Below, piece by piece: positions 10,541-21,156 of a stretch of DNA of 64,000 bases. Position numbers and translations under genes: made by a program. The DNA is taken from positions 62,001 to 126,000 of the forward strand of contig NZ_JABAPM010000005.1 of assembly GCF_018913465.1 (NCBI RefSeq). The letters are read 5' to 3'. Within the stretch, counting starts at the first letter, position 1. Every line of letters starts with the position of its first letter. The notes beneath the pieces were generated by a model. The model searched no databases. It worked only from the letters and a program-made list of their open reading frames with translations, and was not told the DNA's origin. This stretch comes from Arcanobacterium phocae. Its GTDB lineage: Bacteria; Actinomycetota; Actinomycetes; Actinomycetales; Actinomycetaceae.

Positions 10541-12625
10541 TTAGCCTACTTGCGACAATGACTTCTTTGCGGCAGCCGCGATATTTTCTGGAGTCATCCC
10601 GTATTCTTTCAGCAAGAAATTGCCGTTGGCAGATGCACCGTAATGATCAATACCGACTGCCACGCCAGCATCTCCAATGAGTGAACGCCAGCCGAATGTC
10701 GAGCCAGCTTCAACCGAGACACGAGCTTTTACGCTGTGGGGGAGAACCGACTCGCGATATTCAGACCCTTCAGCCTCAAACCATTCGATACATGGCATAG
10801 ATACAACACGAGCTCCAATGCCTTCAGTAGCTAATAGCGAACGAGCTTCAAGGGCAACTGCCACTTCAGAACCGGTTGCGATCAAGATGACATCTACTTT
10901 TTCGCTATCAGCCAATACATATCCACCACGCAAAACGCCTTCTGCAGAAGCGACTTCGTCGCGATCAAGAACCGGAAGGTTTTGGCGCGATAGCACAATA
11001 CCCGCTGGGTTGCTGTCTCGCTCCAGAATTCCGCGCCATGCGTATGCTGTTTCATTCGCATCTGCGGGTCGAACAATGTCTAGACCAGGAATTGCACGAT
11101 AGGACCACAAGTGCTCAATTGGCTGATGCGTTGGACCGTCCTCGCCAACTCCAACAGAGTCGTGTGTCCAAACAAAAATCGATGGCACATGCATGAGTGC
11201 TGCAAGGCGGACAGCGGGACGCATATAGTCAGAAAACACGAAGAAGGTTCCGCCGTATGGTCGGGTTAAGCCGTGTAGAGAAATACCATTAAGGATAGCT
11301 CCCATCGCGTGCTCACGAATACCGAAATGTAGGGTACGGCCATACTCGTTGCCGGCAAACAAACTGGATGAGCGACCAGCAGGCAGGAATGACGGTTCGC
11401 CAACCATAGTTGTGTTATTAGAACCAGCAAGGTCAGCTGAACCACCCCACAGCTCAGGTAACACGTCTTTAATTGCTGTCAAGACCTTGCCGGAGGCAGC
11501 ACGTGTCGCCATCGACGCACCCGCTTCGAATGACGGTAGCTTAGTCTCCCACCCCGATGGCAATTGGCGCTTAAGCATCCGCTCAAGTAGTCTTGCGTTT
11601 TCCGGATTTGATTCCTGCCACTGTGCGAAATCGTGGTCCCATCTTTCGTGTGCAGTTGCAGCTCGCTGCGCCGCGTTGGATCGTACGTATTCTAGGACCT
11701 CAGCAGGCATCTGGAAGTTTTCGTCCGGATCTAAACCAAGATTTTCTTTCAACCCACGGATCTCAGCTTCGCCCAAAGCAGAGCCATGTGAAGCTCCAGT
11801 ATTTTGCTTGGTGGGGCTCGGCCACGCAATAATCGTTGATAGCTTAATAATGGAAGGACGGTCCGTTACATTTTGGGCTTGTACGATAGCTTCGTAAAGC
11901 GCATCAAGATCTTCCTTATAGTCTCTGCCCGATTGCCGCCATGCCACGTGCTGGGTGTGCCAGCCGTATGCTTCGTAACGTGCCAATACGTCTTCACTTA
12001 AAGCAATGACTGTATTATCTTCGATCGAAATCTGATTATCGTCAAAGAAAAGAATCAGATTCCCTAGTTTCTGGGTGCCAGCAAGCGAGGAGGCTTCTGA
12101 TGTAATACCCTCTTCGAGGTCGCCTTCTCCACACACTGCGTAAACATAGTGGTCAAAGGGGCTTTCACCTTGCGCTGTATCCGGGTCCAATAAACCGCGT
12201 TCGCGTCGTGCAGCTATTGCCATACCGACAGCTGATGCAACCCCTTGCCCGAGTGGACCAGTAGTCATTTCGACGCCTGGCGTCCACCCATATTCCGGAT
12301 GCCCGGGAGTCTTAGATTCATAGGTTCGCAAGGCTTCTAGGTCTGTCATTTCTAGACCATAACCCGAATAGAAAAGTTGAGTATAAAGAGTTAATGATGA
12401 GTGTCCGATCGATAACACAAACCGATCGCGACCAAGCCAATGTGGATCTTGCGGATCGTGGCGCATAACTTTCTGGAATAACATGTACGCCAACGGGGCA
12501 AGCGAAATCGCAGTTCCGGGGTGACCGTTACCGGCTTTCTGTACAGCATCAGCGGCAAGAACACGCCCATATCGCACGGCTTGCTCATCTAAGTCTGTCC
12601 ATTTGAGTGATGTCATCTGACTCAT
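10541..12625 (-). CDS. tkt: transketolase
   Basis: Thiamine diphosphate enzyme of the pentose phosphate pathway that moves two-carbon units between sugar phosphates. The 694 aa product starts [20 protein letters not shown] after a CAGGAG ribosome site. Visible blocks are [16 protein letters not shown] (substrate His), [16 protein letters not shown], the ThDP-binding [13 protein letters not shown] ... DDNQISIED, and the pyrimidine-domain [12 protein letters not shown] with its catalytic Glu, then [16 protein letters not shown]. It is transcribed alone, divergently from xerD. Confidence 0.97.
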   Translation of the reverse strand: MSQMTSLKWTDLDEQAVRYGRVLAADAVQKAGNGHPGTAISLAPLAYMLFQKVMRHDPQDPHWLGRDRFVLSIGHSSLTLYTQLFYSGYGLEMTDLEALRTYESKTPGHPEYGWTPGVEMTTGPLGQGVASAVGMAIAARRERGLLDPDTAQGESPFDHYVYAVCGEGDLEEGITSEASSLAGTQKLGNLILFFDDNQISIEDNTVIALSEDVLARYEAYGWHTQHVAWRQSGRDYKEDLDALYEAIVQAQNVTDRPSIIKLSTIIAWPSPTKQNTGASHGSALGEAEIRGLKENLGLDPDENFQMPAEVLEYVRSNAAQRAATAHERWDHDFAQWQESNPENARLLERMLKRQLPSGWETKLPSFEAGASMATRAASGKVLTAIKDVLPELWGGSADLAGSNNTTMVGEPSFLPAGRSSSLFAGNEYGRTLHFGIREHAMGAILNGISLHGLTRPYGGTFFVFSDYMRPAVRLAALMHVPSIFVWTHDSVGVGEDGPTHQPIEHLWSYRAIPGLDIVRPADANETAYAWRGILERDSNPAGIVLSRQNLPVLDRDEVASAEGVLRGGYVLADSEKVDVILIATGSEVAVALEARSLLATEGIGARVVSMPCIEWFEAEGSEYRESVLPHSVKARVSVEAGSTFGWRSLIGDAGVAVGIDHYGASANGNFLLKEYGMTPENIAAAAKKSLSQVG

Positions 12626-12714
12626 CTTTCTCCTGTGAATTACTATTCATATATAGGATATATGTTTTTAGCGTGCCAGGGGCTTATGGTTGGTACCTAT
12701 TTTTGGAGGCGAAT

Positions 12715-13647
12715 GTGACCTTTACTGATGAGTTCACGCGGGCGGTAGACAATTATCTTGCTCACTTGAGCGTCGAGCGCGCGCTCTCCAGCAATACTGT
12801 TGCCGCGTATCGCCGAGATTTAGGACTCTACCAGCAGCATTTGGAATCGCGTCAGGTAACGTCAATTGGCCATATTTGTCCTGAGGATTCCGCCTCTTTT
12901 GTTGAGTTTTTGCGCGATGGTAGTGCGGGCAAAGCCATGGCAACAACGTCGGTTGCCCGAATGGTGACCTCTATCCGTCGTTTTCATGCTTTTCTGGTTT
13001 CCGAAGGCATAACGACGACGGACCCGACTATTGACCTTCATCCACCCAAAATTGGAATGCGGTTACCCAAAGCAATCAGCGTTTCGGACATGCAACATTT
13101 ACTTGACGTTGTGGCTTCCGCGACCGATCCGATTGGTCTTCGAGACCACGCGCTCCTAGAGATTTTGTACGGCACAGGTGCACGAATCTCAGAGGCTGTA
13201 GGCCTAGCTGCGGACGATATCGATCTGGATAACGCATCTATTCGACTTTTTGGCAAAGGACGCAAGGAACGAATTTTGCCATTGGGCAAATACGCAATAG
13301 ATGCGATTGAGAGCTATCTTGTGCGAGGTCGGCCGTCGCTGGCCGCCCGTAGTTCCATCGGTTCGTCGTCGTTATTCCTCAATAAACGAGGTAAGCCGTT
13401 GTCCCGGCAAAGCGCATGGGGAATTATTCAACAGGTTGCCGAGGAAGCCCAGTTACCGCATATCACTCCGCACACGTTCCGGCATTCTTTCGCCACTCAT
13501 CTGTTGCAGGGCGGGGCAGATGTGCGTGTTGTTCAAGAGATGCTCGGGCATTCTTCGGTGACGACAACGCAAATTTATACAATGGTGACGCGGGAGACAC
13601 TGAAAGAAATCTATGCAACAGCCCATCCACGTGCATGGCACGAGTGA
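12715..13647 (+). CDS. xerD: tyrosine recombinase XerD
   Basis: Site-specific recombinase that resolves chromosome dimers with XerC at dif. The GTG at 12715 after GGAGG gives 310 aa, the family size; an open frame runs back to 12607 but has no ribosome site. The N-terminal SAM-like domain includes LSSNTVAAYRRDL. The catalytic residues are all present: R157 (GTGARISE), K181 (FGKGRKER), H253 and R256 (HTFRHSFATHLL), H279 (LGHSS) and nucleophile Y288 (TQIYT). It heads the cluster with parA, scpA and scpB, so its job is chromosome maintenance rather than mobility. Confidence 0.95.
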   Translation: MTFTDEFTRAVDNYLAHLSVERALSSNTVAAYRRDLGLYQQHLESRQVTSIGHICPEDSASFVEFLRDGSAGKAMATTSVARMVTSIRRFHAFLVSEGITTTDPTIDLHPPKIGMRLPKAISVSDMQHLLDVVASATDPIGLRDHALLEILYGTGARISEAVGLAADDIDLDNASIRLFGKGRKERILPLGKYAIDAIESYLVRGRPSLAARSSIGSSSLFLNKRGKPLSRQSAWGIIQQVAEEAQLPHITPHTFRHSFATHLLQGGADVRVVQEMLGHSSVTTTQIYTMVTRETLKEIYATAHPRAWHE

Positions 13648-13667
13648 TTTTCCGGTAGATTAGTACT

Positions 13668-14522
13668 GTGACTGCAGAACAACCATCATTGATTAATATC
13701 GGATCGGAACGGGATTTCCCTCTTCCGCAGGAATTGCATGCCCACGGCCCGGCACGGATTATTGCTATGTGCAACCAAAAAGGCGGAGTCGGCAAGACAA
13801 CAACATCAATCAATCTTGCCGCGGCCCTAGCAGAATACGGCCGTAAAGTGCTGATAGTTGATTTTGACCCGCAAGGTGCAGCATCGGCTGGTTTGGGCGT
13901 GAATGCGATGGCGTTAGATCGCACGATCTACGATGAAATGGTCGCTACGAAGCCGGATATCACCCAAATTATTCACCATACTTCAACGCCTAATCTTGAT
14001 GTGGCACCGGCAAATATCGAATTGTCAGCTGCGGAAATTCAGCTCATTAACGAGGTAGCACGCGAACAGTCTTTGATGCGAGTGTTGCGTCCTGTGATGG
14101 ATGTTTATGATGTCATCATTGTGGACTGCCAACCGTCTCTTGGTTTGTTGACCGTTAACGCATTGACTGCAGCTCATGGCGTTATTATTCCGTTGGAAGC
14201 CGAGTATTTTGCGATGCGTGGAGTGGCTTTGCTAGTTGAGCAAATTGAACGGGTTCAAGACCGCTTGAATCCTCGATTGCATATCGACGGCGTCCTCCTC
14301 ACTATGGTCGATACCCGAACTTTGCATGCGCGCGAAGTCATTTCGCTTATCAAGGAGCGCTTTGGAGACCAAGTGTTCGATACCATGATCGGCCGTACAG
14401 TGAAGTTCCCGGATGCGACGATCGCTGCCGAACCAATCACGACGTTTGCTCCTGGTCATGCTGGCGCGAAAGCGTACTTGCGGCTGGCACGTGAACTGAT
14501 TTCTCGTGGCGGTAGCGCCTGA
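13668..14522 (+). CDS. ParA-family chromosome-partitioning ATPase
   Basis: ParA/Soj-type deviant Walker ATPase. The 284 aa product starts at GTG 20 bases after xerD. It has a 33-residue N-terminal tail, then the deviant Walker A CNQKGGVGKTTTSINLA near residue 37 with the signature Lys, DFDPQGAASAGLG as switch I, and VDCQPSLGLLTVNAL as Walker B. No parB follows. This xerD-linked ParA paralogue beside scpA/scpB is common in actinobacteria, so it is likely distinct from the ParA encoded at the origin with ParB. Its exact role is unknown. Confidence 0.9.
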   Translation: MTAEQPSLINIGSERDFPLPQELHAHGPARIIAMCNQKGGVGKTTTSINLAAALAEYGRKVLIVDFDPQGAASAGLGVNAMALDRTIYDEMVATKPDITQIIHHTSTPNLDVAPANIELSAAEIQLINEVAREQSLMRVLRPVMDVYDVIIVDCQPSLGLLTVNALTAAHGVIIPLEAEYFAMRGVALLVEQIERVQDRLNPRLHIDGVLLTMVDTRTLHAREVISLIKERFGDQVFDTMIGRTVKFPDATIAAEPITTFAPGHAGAKAYLRLARELISRGGSA

Positions 14523-14532
14523 TTAAACGCTG

Positions 14533-15345
14533 ATGTCTGCACACGAGGATCTTTTTTCAAACGGGTCGAGCTTCGCGGTCAATTTAGACGTGTTCTCTGG
14601 CCCGTTTGACGTACTCTTGTCGTTGATTGGTAAGCATAAACTCGATGTGACAGATGTTGCGTTGTCTCAGGTTACAGATGAATTTATCGCGTTTATTCAG
14701 CGCCAAGACAGTGCAGTTTTGGAACACATGAGTGAATTCGTCGTCGTTGCTGCAACGCTCCTTGATATTAAAGCTGCTCGGTTACTTCCTCGTACCAACG
14801 ATGACGACGACGAACTCGAGGCTATATTTGAAGCTCGCGACCTATTATTCGCGAAATTATTGCAGTACCGCGCGTTCAAAAAGGTCGCCGCGGAATTGGC
14901 TCAGAAGATGAGTGTACAATCGTTGAGTTTTCCGCGTGATGTACCGCTTGAGGAGTCTTTCCGTAGTATTTTGCCAGAGGTTGATCTGCGTCTGGGGACA
15001 GTGGATCTGGCTATTTTGGCTGCAGGAGCGCTGTTCCGCCGGCCCGATGAGGTCATGATTGATCATATTCACGATCCACTTGTTCCCGTGGCTTCTCAAA
15101 TTACGGTGATTCGGGAACGTCTTGCTCATGGCGAACGCGTTTCATTTTCACAGCTATGCGCGGATGCCCGAAATGTGCCGACGGTGGTTTCACGCTTCTT
15201 GGCGGTTTTAGAGATGCTACGTAATGGGGAAGTGGAGATAGACCAAGAAGGTCCTTTGCAGCCCCTATTTATCGTTCGCGTTGCACTGGATAATGCGGTA
15301 GGCTGGGAATCTATCGATCGCAGTGATGCAGAACGGAGTACTTAA
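14533..15345 (+). CDS. scpA: segregation and condensation protein A
   Basis: ScpA is the kleisin that bridges the SMC dimer heads and binds ScpB, forming bacterial condensin. The 270 aa product shows the kleisin N-terminal signature VFSGPFDVLLSLIGKHKLDV (residues 20-39), then EFVVVAATLLDIKAARLLP, and a winged-helix C-terminus (VSFSQLCADA ... FLAVLEMLRNGEVEIDQ). Its stop overlaps the scpB start (TAATG), consistent with paired production. Confidence 0.94.
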   Translation: MSAHEDLFSNGSSFAVNLDVFSGPFDVLLSLIGKHKLDVTDVALSQVTDEFIAFIQRQDSAVLEHMSEFVVVAATLLDIKAARLLPRTNDDDDELEAIFEARDLLFAKLLQYRAFKKVAAELAQKMSVQSLSFPRDVPLEESFRSILPEVDLRLGTVDLAILAAGALFRRPDEVMIDHIHDPLVPVASQITVIRERLAHGERVSFSQLCADARNVPTVVSRFLAVLEMLRNGEVEIDQEGPLQPLFIVRVALDNAVGWESIDRSDAERST

Positions 15346-15908
15346 TGAATGACGATACATACTATCGTGGCGCTCTTGAAGCGATTTTAATGGTTGTTTC
15401 CGAACCAGTTACCGCCGTACAACTGGCATCAGTATTAGATGCGAGCCCAGCAGATATTGAATCAATGCTCGCCTCAATGGCTACTGAGTATTCGCATGAT
15501 GAGCCGCCTAGAGGTTTTCAGTTACGGAAAGTTGGCGGCGGATGGCGTTTTTATTCAGACCCACGATACGCTGACGTTGTTAGTAAGTTTGTCACTTCTG
15601 GTCACTCAGCCAAACTGTCGGTGCAAGCTTTAGAAACATTGGCCGTTATTGCCTACCGCCAACCAGTGACTCGCGCGCAAATCGCTGCTATCCGAGGCGT
15701 CGATGTCGATTCTGTGGTTCGTACGTTGCAAACCCGCGGCCTTGTTCGTCCAGCCGGGACAGCCCCAGATTCCAGCGCAGTTTTGTATGAAACAACAGAA
15801 TTATTTTTAGAAAAAATGGGAATGAATTCCCTCGAAGAACTTGCCCCATTGGCACCTTATTTGCCTGATGATGAAGAGTTTGACGATGTAGTAAAGGAGA
15901 TGGCATGA
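15345..15908 (+). CDS. scpB: segregation and condensation protein B
   Basis: ScpB dimers bind the ScpA kleisin in the SMC complex. The 187 aa product has two winged-helix domains: the first opens YRGALEAILMVVSEPVTAVQ, the second contains LSVQALETLAVIAYRQPVTR and IRGVDVDSVVRTLQTRGLV, both family hallmarks. An acidic C-terminus follows. The stop overlaps the start of rluB (ATGA). Confidence 0.95.
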   Translation: MNDDTYYRGALEAILMVVSEPVTAVQLASVLDASPADIESMLASMATEYSHDEPPRGFQLRKVGGGWRFYSDPRYADVVSKFVTSGHSAKLSVQALETLAVIAYRQPVTRAQIAAIRGVDVDSVVRTLQTRGLVRPAGTAPDSSAVLYETTELFLEKMGMNSLEELAPLAPYLPDDEEFDDVVKEMA

Positions 15909-16660
15909 GCCGAAAAACCCAAGATCTTCACGATCCAACCGGCGAACGTCTACAAAAGGTGTTGGCCCACGCAGGTGTGGCTTCCCGCCGCGCAGCTGAG
16001 GATATGATCCAAGCTGGCCGCGTCAGCGTTGACGGCGTGATTGTGCGCCAGCTCGGTATTCGAGTTGATCCAAAGTCCGCCGTTATCCACGTTGATGGTG
16101 ATCGCGTTCAGTTGGATCAAGATTTAATTACTGTTGCCTTGTACAAACCACCGGGGGTTGTTTCGACGATGTCGGATGACCAAGGGCGTAAGACATTGGC
16201 AGATTATGTTGAGGATTATCCGCAACGCTTAGTTCATGTAGGACGACTCGATATTGACACTGAGGGTCTTATTCTCTTATCAAACGACGGCGAACTCGTT
16301 CATCGATTGACTCACCCATCCTACGAGGTGCCCAAGACGTATATTGCCCGAGTTGAAGGTTCTGTTACTCGCGGTTTGCAAAAGGTGATGGAAAAAGGAA
16401 TCACCTTGGAAGACGGGCCAGTTCATGCAGATCGTTTTATCATCCGCGAGGTAGCTCGAAAGAATTCGATCGTGGAAATCACTCTGCATTCGGGACGCAA
16501 CCGGGTTGTGCGCCGGATGATGGAAGAAGTTGGGCACCCGGTGATGGAACTCGTACGTATGCAGTTCGGCAACATTGTTGCTGGACATTTGAAGCCAGGC
16601 CAGGTTCGCCAGATTGCTGGATCGGAACTTGGTGCGTTGATGTCGATGGTAGGTATGTGA
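15905..16660 (+). CDS. rluB: rRNA pseudouridine synthase, RsuA/RluB family
   Basis: Converts uridine to pseudouridine in rRNA, probably position 2605 of 23S by analogy with RluB. The 251 aa product has an N-terminal S4 RNA-binding domain (GERLQKVLAHAGVASRRAAE, residues 14-33) and a catalytic domain with the aspartate motif GRLDIDTEGLILLSNDG, plus LHSGRNRVVRRMMEEVGHPV near the end. The RluB assignment over RsuA rests on the conserved scpB-rluB-cmk-der order. Confidence 0.9.
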   Translation: MSRKTQDLHDPTGERLQKVLAHAGVASRRAAEDMIQAGRVSVDGVIVRQLGIRVDPKSAVIHVDGDRVQLDQDLITVALYKPPGVVSTMSDDQGRKTLADYVEDYPQRLVHVGRLDIDTEGLILLSNDGELVHRLTHPSYEVPKTYIARVEGSVTRGLQKVMEKGITLEDGPVHADRFIIREVARKNSIVEITLHSGRNRVVRRMMEEVGHPVMELVRMQFGNIVAGHLKPGQVRQIAGSELGALMSMVGM

Positions 16661-17358
16661 TGACAGCTTTACGTATTGCAATTGATGGACCGTCTGGTTC
16701 TGGTAAATCAACGGTCGCTCGCAAAGTCGCTCAAGAACTTGGGTTAGGCTATTTAGACACGGGTGCTATGTACCGGGCCGCTACCTGGTGGGCACTGCAC
16801 GAGAACGTTAATCTGGATGACCCTGACGCGGTACTTGCCGCAACTCAGTCCATGCCGTTAGAGATTGTGCTTGACCCACAAGCCCAACGTTTTGTGTGCG
16901 GTGGAGAGGATATTACTTCTGCTATTAGAACATCTGACCTTTCTAAGGTCGTATCTAAAGTTGCGGTGAATATTCCAGTGCGCAAGGAAATGCTACGTCG
17001 CCAGCGCGCAATTATTGAGTCTCAGGATTCCGCAGATTCGTATTCAGCTGGACGAGGCATTGTTGCTGAAGGTCGCGATATTACAACGGTTGTTGCGCCG
17101 GATGCACAGGTGCGTGTTCTACTAACCGCATCTGAGGAAGCACGGTTGGCGCGGCGTGCATTAGAAGTGCGGGGTAGTGCTGACGCGACCGCACTTGCAC
17201 AAACACGCGATGAAGTAATTCGCCGCGATCGAGATGATTCCACAGTTTCAGAATTTATGACGGCACAAGACGGCGTTACAACGATCGATTCTTCAAACTT
17301 AGGGATCGATGACGTTGTCTCTGCAGTGTTGCAGCTGGTTGCGGAGGCACGTTCATGA
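16660..17358 (+). CDS. cmk: cytidylate kinase
   Basis: Phosphorylates CMP and dCMP. The 232 aa form starts at the ATG overlapping the rluB stop; a GTG one codon earlier is also possible. The P-loop [17 protein letters not shown] lies at residues 8-24, followed by [18 protein letters not shown] and the family motif [20 protein letters not shown] closing Arg-rich lid ([12 protein letters not shown]) is visible. It is translationally coupled to both rluB and der. Confidence 0.95.
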   Translation: MTALRIAIDGPSGSGKSTVARKVAQELGLGYLDTGAMYRAATWWALHENVNLDDPDAVLAATQSMPLEIVLDPQAQRFVCGGEDITSAIRTSDLSKVVSKVAVNIPVRKEMLRRQRAIIESQDSADSYSAGRGIVAEGRDITTVVAPDAQVRVLLTASEEARLARRALEVRGSADATALAQTRDEVIRRDRDDSTVSEFMTAQDGVTTIDSSNLGIDDVVSAVLQLVAEARS

Positions 17359-18869
17359 GCGACGAGTACGTTTTTGACGATTCCTTTGATATTAACGCAG
17401 AATTCACCGAGGTTACTGAGGACGACGTCGAGGAAGCGAACCAAGCCGATGTGATGCGCTCGTTCTTGGACGATTTTGAGCTCGACGACGAAGACCGTGC
17501 CCTCCTAGATGGCGAGGTTGAGCTTGCTCCAGTTACCGAGCAATGGGGCAAGCCGGTCTTAGCTATTCTTGGACGACCCAATGTTGGTAAGTCAACATTA
17601 GTGAACCGTATCGTCGGCAAGCGGGTAGCAGTTGTTCAAGACACTCCAGGTGTCACCCGCGATCGCGTCAAGTACGACGCTGAGTGGGCAGGTGTTGATT
17701 TTACAATTATGGATACTGGTGGTTGGGAAGCCGCTGTTGAGGGTATCGATAAGTCAGTTTCTGAATCTTCAGAAATGGCGATCAATGAAGCCGACGTCGT
17801 CATGCTCGTCGTCGATGCAACAGTGGGTGCCACTGATACTGATGAACGCATGGTTCGGTTACTTCGCCGCAGTGGTAAGCCAGTCATTTTAGCAGCGAAT
17901 AAGGTGGATTCTCCGCAAGGTGAGGCTGACGCGGCGGCATTATGGAATCTAGGTTTAGGCGAGCCATACCCGATTTCTGCGTTGCATGGACGCGGTACCG
18001 GAGATTTACTCCATGCTGCTGTCAAGATGCTTCCTGAAGTCTCTGAAGTGGCGCTTGCTCGCCCGGATCAAGGCCCGCGCAGGATAGCACTCGTTGGACG
18101 ACCAAATGTTGGAAAATCATCGCTCCTGAATAAGCTCGCTGGTGCTGACCGCGTTGTTGTTAATGAGTTAGCTGGCACAACGCGCGACCCAGTCGACGAA
18201 GTTATCGAGCTAGATGGTCAACCGTGGACTTTCGTCGATACTGCAGGCGTTCGTCGTCGCGTTCATCTCACTAAAGGTGCCGACTATTACGCAACCTTGC
18301 GCACCCAGTCTGCAATTGAAAAAGCCGAACTTGGCCTCGTACTCATGGATGCTTCTGAACCTATTGCGGAACAAGATATTCGCGTGTTGCAACAAGTGAT
18401 TGATACTGGACGCGCCGTCGTCGTCGTCATGAACAAGTGGGACCTAGTTGAAGAGGAACGACGCGTAGAGCTTGATCGTGAGTTCGAACGCGAACTTGTC
18501 CAGATTCAGTGGGCGGAGCGAATCAACCTGTCAGCAAAAACTGGTTGGCATACTAACCGACTGACTAGAGCGATGAACACTGCACTCGAATCATGGGATA
18601 AGCGCATCCCAACTGGAAAGCTCAACGCATTTTTAGGAGAACTACAGGCAGCGAATCCGCATCCGGTGCGTTCGGGCAAGCAGCCGCGCATCTTGTTTGC
18701 GACCCAGGTCGCTAATCGTCCGCCACGCTTCGTGCTGTTTACTTCCGGATTCTTCGATCACGGCTACCGTCGTTTTATCGAAAACCGGTTACGTCGCGAG
18801 TTCGGATTCATTGGCTCGCCGGTAGAAATATCGGTGCGCCCACGCCAAAAGCGAGCACGAAAGAAGTAA
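17355..18869 (+). CDS. der: ribosome-associated GTPase Der (EngA)
   Basis: Essential tandem GTPase acting in assembly of the 50S subunit. The 504 aa product has a highly acidic N-terminal extension of about 65 residues, common in actinobacteria, then two G domains: G1 [14 protein letters not shown] with DTGGWE and NKVD, and G1 [14 protein letters not shown] with DTAGVRR and NKWDLV. The C-terminal KH-like domain carries [18 protein letters not shown]. Its start overlaps the cmk stop, and a strong hairpin follows its own stop. Confidence 0.97.
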   Translation: MSDEYVFDDSFDINAEFTEVTEDDVEEANQADVMRSFLDDFELDDEDRALLDGEVELAPVTEQWGKPVLAILGRPNVGKSTLVNRIVGKRVAVVQDTPGVTRDRVKYDAEWAGVDFTIMDTGGWEAAVEGIDKSVSESSEMAINEADVVMLVVDATVGATDTDERMVRLLRRSGKPVILAANKVDSPQGEADAAALWNLGLGEPYPISALHGRGTGDLLHAAVKMLPEVSEVALARPDQGPRRIALVGRPNVGKSSLLNKLAGADRVVVNELAGTTRDPVDEVIELDGQPWTFVDTAGVRRRVHLTKGADYYATLRTQSAIEKAELGLVLMDASEPIAEQDIRVLQQVIDTGRAVVVVMNKWDLVEEERRVELDREFERELVQIQWAERINLSAKTGWHTNRLTRAMNTALESWDKRIPTGKLNAFLGELQAANPHPVRSGKQPRILFATQVANRPPRFVLFTSGFFDHGYRRFIENRLRREFGFIGSPVEISVRPRQKRARKK

Positions 18870-18878
18870 GGTATGCTA

Positions 18879-18909
18879 GTGTGAGGGGCAAATTTTCAGC
18901 CCCTCACAC
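18879..18909. terminator. bidirectional terminator between der and the HEPN gene
   Basis: GTGTGAGGGGC and GCCCCTCACAC form a perfect 11-bp stem around a 9-base AT-rich loop, between convergent genes. Confidence 0.75.
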
Positions 18910-18927
18910 CTAAGGCAAACGCAGAAG

Positions 18928-20409
18928 TCACTCGTCGTCATCATCGTCAGCGCCATCTAAAGCTCTGACCACTCGCAACATTTGCCGAATTTCTTCACGC
19001 TTCGATTCCTCAATTGGATCTTGGGACCAGTGAGCTAGTTCATTCCGTATCTCGCGTATTCTATCAAGCATGTCTGTAAACATGTCTTGTGGCACACTAT
19101 TCCAACCGAAAAGTTCCCATTGTTGCTGATTTTTTAGATTATTTACATAATATCCAAGAGACGGATTACTACGTGACGATTGCCCTGTCTCCAACTCGGA
19201 CAGGACTTTCTGTTTATACTGTCTTCTAATTCGTAATTCTATTTCCTCTATCTGCGAAAGTGGTTCTCTTTCTTTTCCGAAGAAATCCGTTAAATCACTA
19301 GCAGTTACAATGCCAGAAAGATCATTATTATCACCTAGAACAAGTACAAATCCACGATCAGAGATTTCTTCTACCTTACTCTGTAAATCATTATGCAGAT
19401 ATACGAGTGGAGTATCCGCTTCCATCACATCTTTTACAAGCTTTGGGTCACTATTAGACAGGCTATTACAAATTGATCTCCATGAAATGGTACCGCGTAG
19501 TGCGCCTTCATCAAGAACGGGTAGCTGTGAGAAGTTATATCTCATCATCAAGAACATCGCTTCCTTGAGCAAGGTTTCTTGTGAGACCGATATTACATTA
19601 GTCGTTGCGCTTGGAATAACAGAAAATGTAAATTTCGTAAACTGCGAAGATTTGGATTCTTCATGCTGATCCTCCTTAAGGCTCTCTGCTGCATGAGAAT
19701 TTAACGTTTTGATTCCAATAAGAGAATCTAGAGTGCCTTCTGCTATCGGCGATACTGTAGTTAAATCATTATCTGTGAGGACAGACTCTATATCAGCAAT
19801 AGCACTTGGACTACGTCGCTCTAAATTAAATATTTCCAAAAGACTCCGAATAGGAATTTCAACTGGCACACTTTCTTTTAAGGATTTAATAGTATACTGA
19901 TCGTCCCCACCGCGACCAGCATCCATCCCCCCGAGAGACACGGCTAGTAATCGTTTATACGCGTTAACCCTACCGATACGAGCCACTGTAAGCAAAGTCC
20001 CGAGCGATTGCCTTAAGTCTGGTTTAATTCTATTTTTATCAACTCCTTTATCCTTCCATTCAACTTTTCTGGAGTGTCGAAAACCACTTATATCATCACT
20101 TTCGTCATATATATATTCCCCTGAGACTATCCCTATTGCGTACTTGTCTAAATTCTTGAGTGGCAGGACTATTAGGTCACCAATCTGCATTTCGTTTTTA
20201 AATTTATTCAACTGCCCCGCCCAGTTGCCGATTAAATGATTGCTTTCCTCCGGGAAGGAATTTCTGACAATATCCCTTACCTCGTCAAAACTTCGAGCCT
20301 GTGAAATATCACCAACTCCGGGCCAGTTAACGTAAATCCTACCCGAATTAAGAGAATTCTCTTCGTTTTCGCCCGCACCGCCAGCTCTAACCACCCATGC
20401 ATTTTCCAT
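18928..20409 (-). CDS. predicted PUA/EVE-like (Mrr N-terminal type) + CBS pair + HEPN protein, putative defence effector
   Basis: The 493 aa form starts at the ATG preceded by AAGGATG; the open frame extends 16 codons further without a ribosome site. Three parts can be read. Residues 1-155 (WVVRAGGAGENEE ... QIGDLIVLPLKN ... GFRHSRKVEWKD ... DLRQSLGTLLTV) match the N-terminal module of many Mrr-like restriction enzymes, a PUA/EVE-type fold thought to read modified bases. Residues 262-378 form a CBS pair, an adenine-nucleotide sensor (DLSGIVTASDLTDFF). Residues 385-485 look like a Swt1-type HEPN domain with the RNase motif R455-NELA-H460 (EIRNELAHW). An acidic tail ends the protein. The Mrr nuclease domain itself is absent. 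The gene is visibly more AT-rich than its neighbours, stands alone and flanks decayed mobile DNA, which suggests transfer. Domain calls are from memory of family patterns; antiviral function is inference. Confidence 0.7.
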   Translation of the reverse strand: MENAWVVRAGGAGENEENSLNSGRIYVNWPGVGDISQARSFDEVRDIVRNSFPEESNHLIGNWAGQLNKFKNEMQIGDLIVLPLKNLDKYAIGIVSGEYIYDESDDISGFRHSRKVEWKDKGVDKNRIKPDLRQSLGTLLTVARIGRVNAYKRLLAVSLGGMDAGRGGDDQYTIKSLKESVPVEIPIRSLLEIFNLERRSPSAIADIESVLTDNDLTTVSPIAEGTLDSLIGIKTLNSHAAESLKEDQHEESKSSQFTKFTFSVIPSATTNVISVSQETLLKEAMFLMMRYNFSQLPVLDEGALRGTISWRSICNSLSNSDPKLVKDVMEADTPLVYLHNDLQSKVEEISDRGFVLVLGDNNDLSGIVTASDLTDFFGKEREPLSQIEEIELRIRRQYKQKVLSELETGQSSRSNPSLGYYVNNLKNQQQWELFGWNSVPQDMFTDMLDRIREIRNELAHWSQDPIEESKREEIRQMLRVVRALDGADDDDDE

Positions 20410-20496
20410 ATTTACATCCTTGTTTAGCAGAATAATAGAAACAATTAAACTATACACTACAAAATGCGCTATTTCCTCGTAATAGAGATTACAACT

Positions 20497-20502
20497 ATTA
20501 TA
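20497..20502 (-). promoter_or_regulatory. candidate -10 box for the HEPN gene
   Basis: A perfect TATAAT on the minus strand, about 88 bases upstream of the start codon, in an AT-rich stretch. No convincing -35 box stands at the right distance. Confidence 0.3.
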
Positions 20503-21156
20503 TTTTAAAAGAGAAGATCACCTAAGGAGCTATAACGTGAACTATACCGTTAAGTCGGCCAATTGAGTAAACTAAGGGCAAATAGAACCGTCAAGTCACT
20601 AACCAAGCAGCACTTCTGTGCGACTATAGAATTTTGCTATAGTTAATTAGGAAGTGGGAATAATGTCCACTTTCGTTAATGTATGCTAAATTGATTGGTA
20701 CGATAGTTAATCCGGCCCGTAATAATAGTGCTGAGGTTGCGCTCTAACGAATACTAAGACCTTTTAAACATTTACTTGCCACTAGATGCGATGAAAAGCT
20801 CGAAGATCGCCTGTTGCAACTCTTTAAGCGAATTCCAAAATCTACAATACGTAACACATAATTGAGATGCCCTAGGTTTGCTTCCTAGTCGTTTACTCCA
20901 GCTCCTATTAGCTTTGGAAGTGTCAGCGTCATTTTCTGTCTCGAGCGGGAAACAATGGTTGAGACGACTGGGTTCCGTCACAGGCAGTCCACTCAAAAAA
21001 GTCAAGATCTCAATATCAAGTACATCGCACCACTTGCGAGTGCGGATTAGCGCGTTCCCCTATGAGCCATCGACTATCTTAGCCAACGCACTACAGTAAC
21101 AATCCCAAACTATTCTTCTCGATGGTGCAATAATCACATCCGATACCCACTCATTA

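Noticed and set aside
10677-11102. 141-codon plus-strand frame inside tkt (antisense)
   Set aside because: Shadow of the transketolase reading frame; Arg/Ser-rich and without motifs.
12607-12714. N-terminal extension of XerD
   Set aside because: Open frame but no ribosome site; the GTG at 12715 follows GGAGG and gives the family length.
20772-21005. 77-codon minus-strand open frame
   Set aside because: It overlaps the transposase-like remnant in another frame, begins at TTG without a ribosome site and has no recognised domain.
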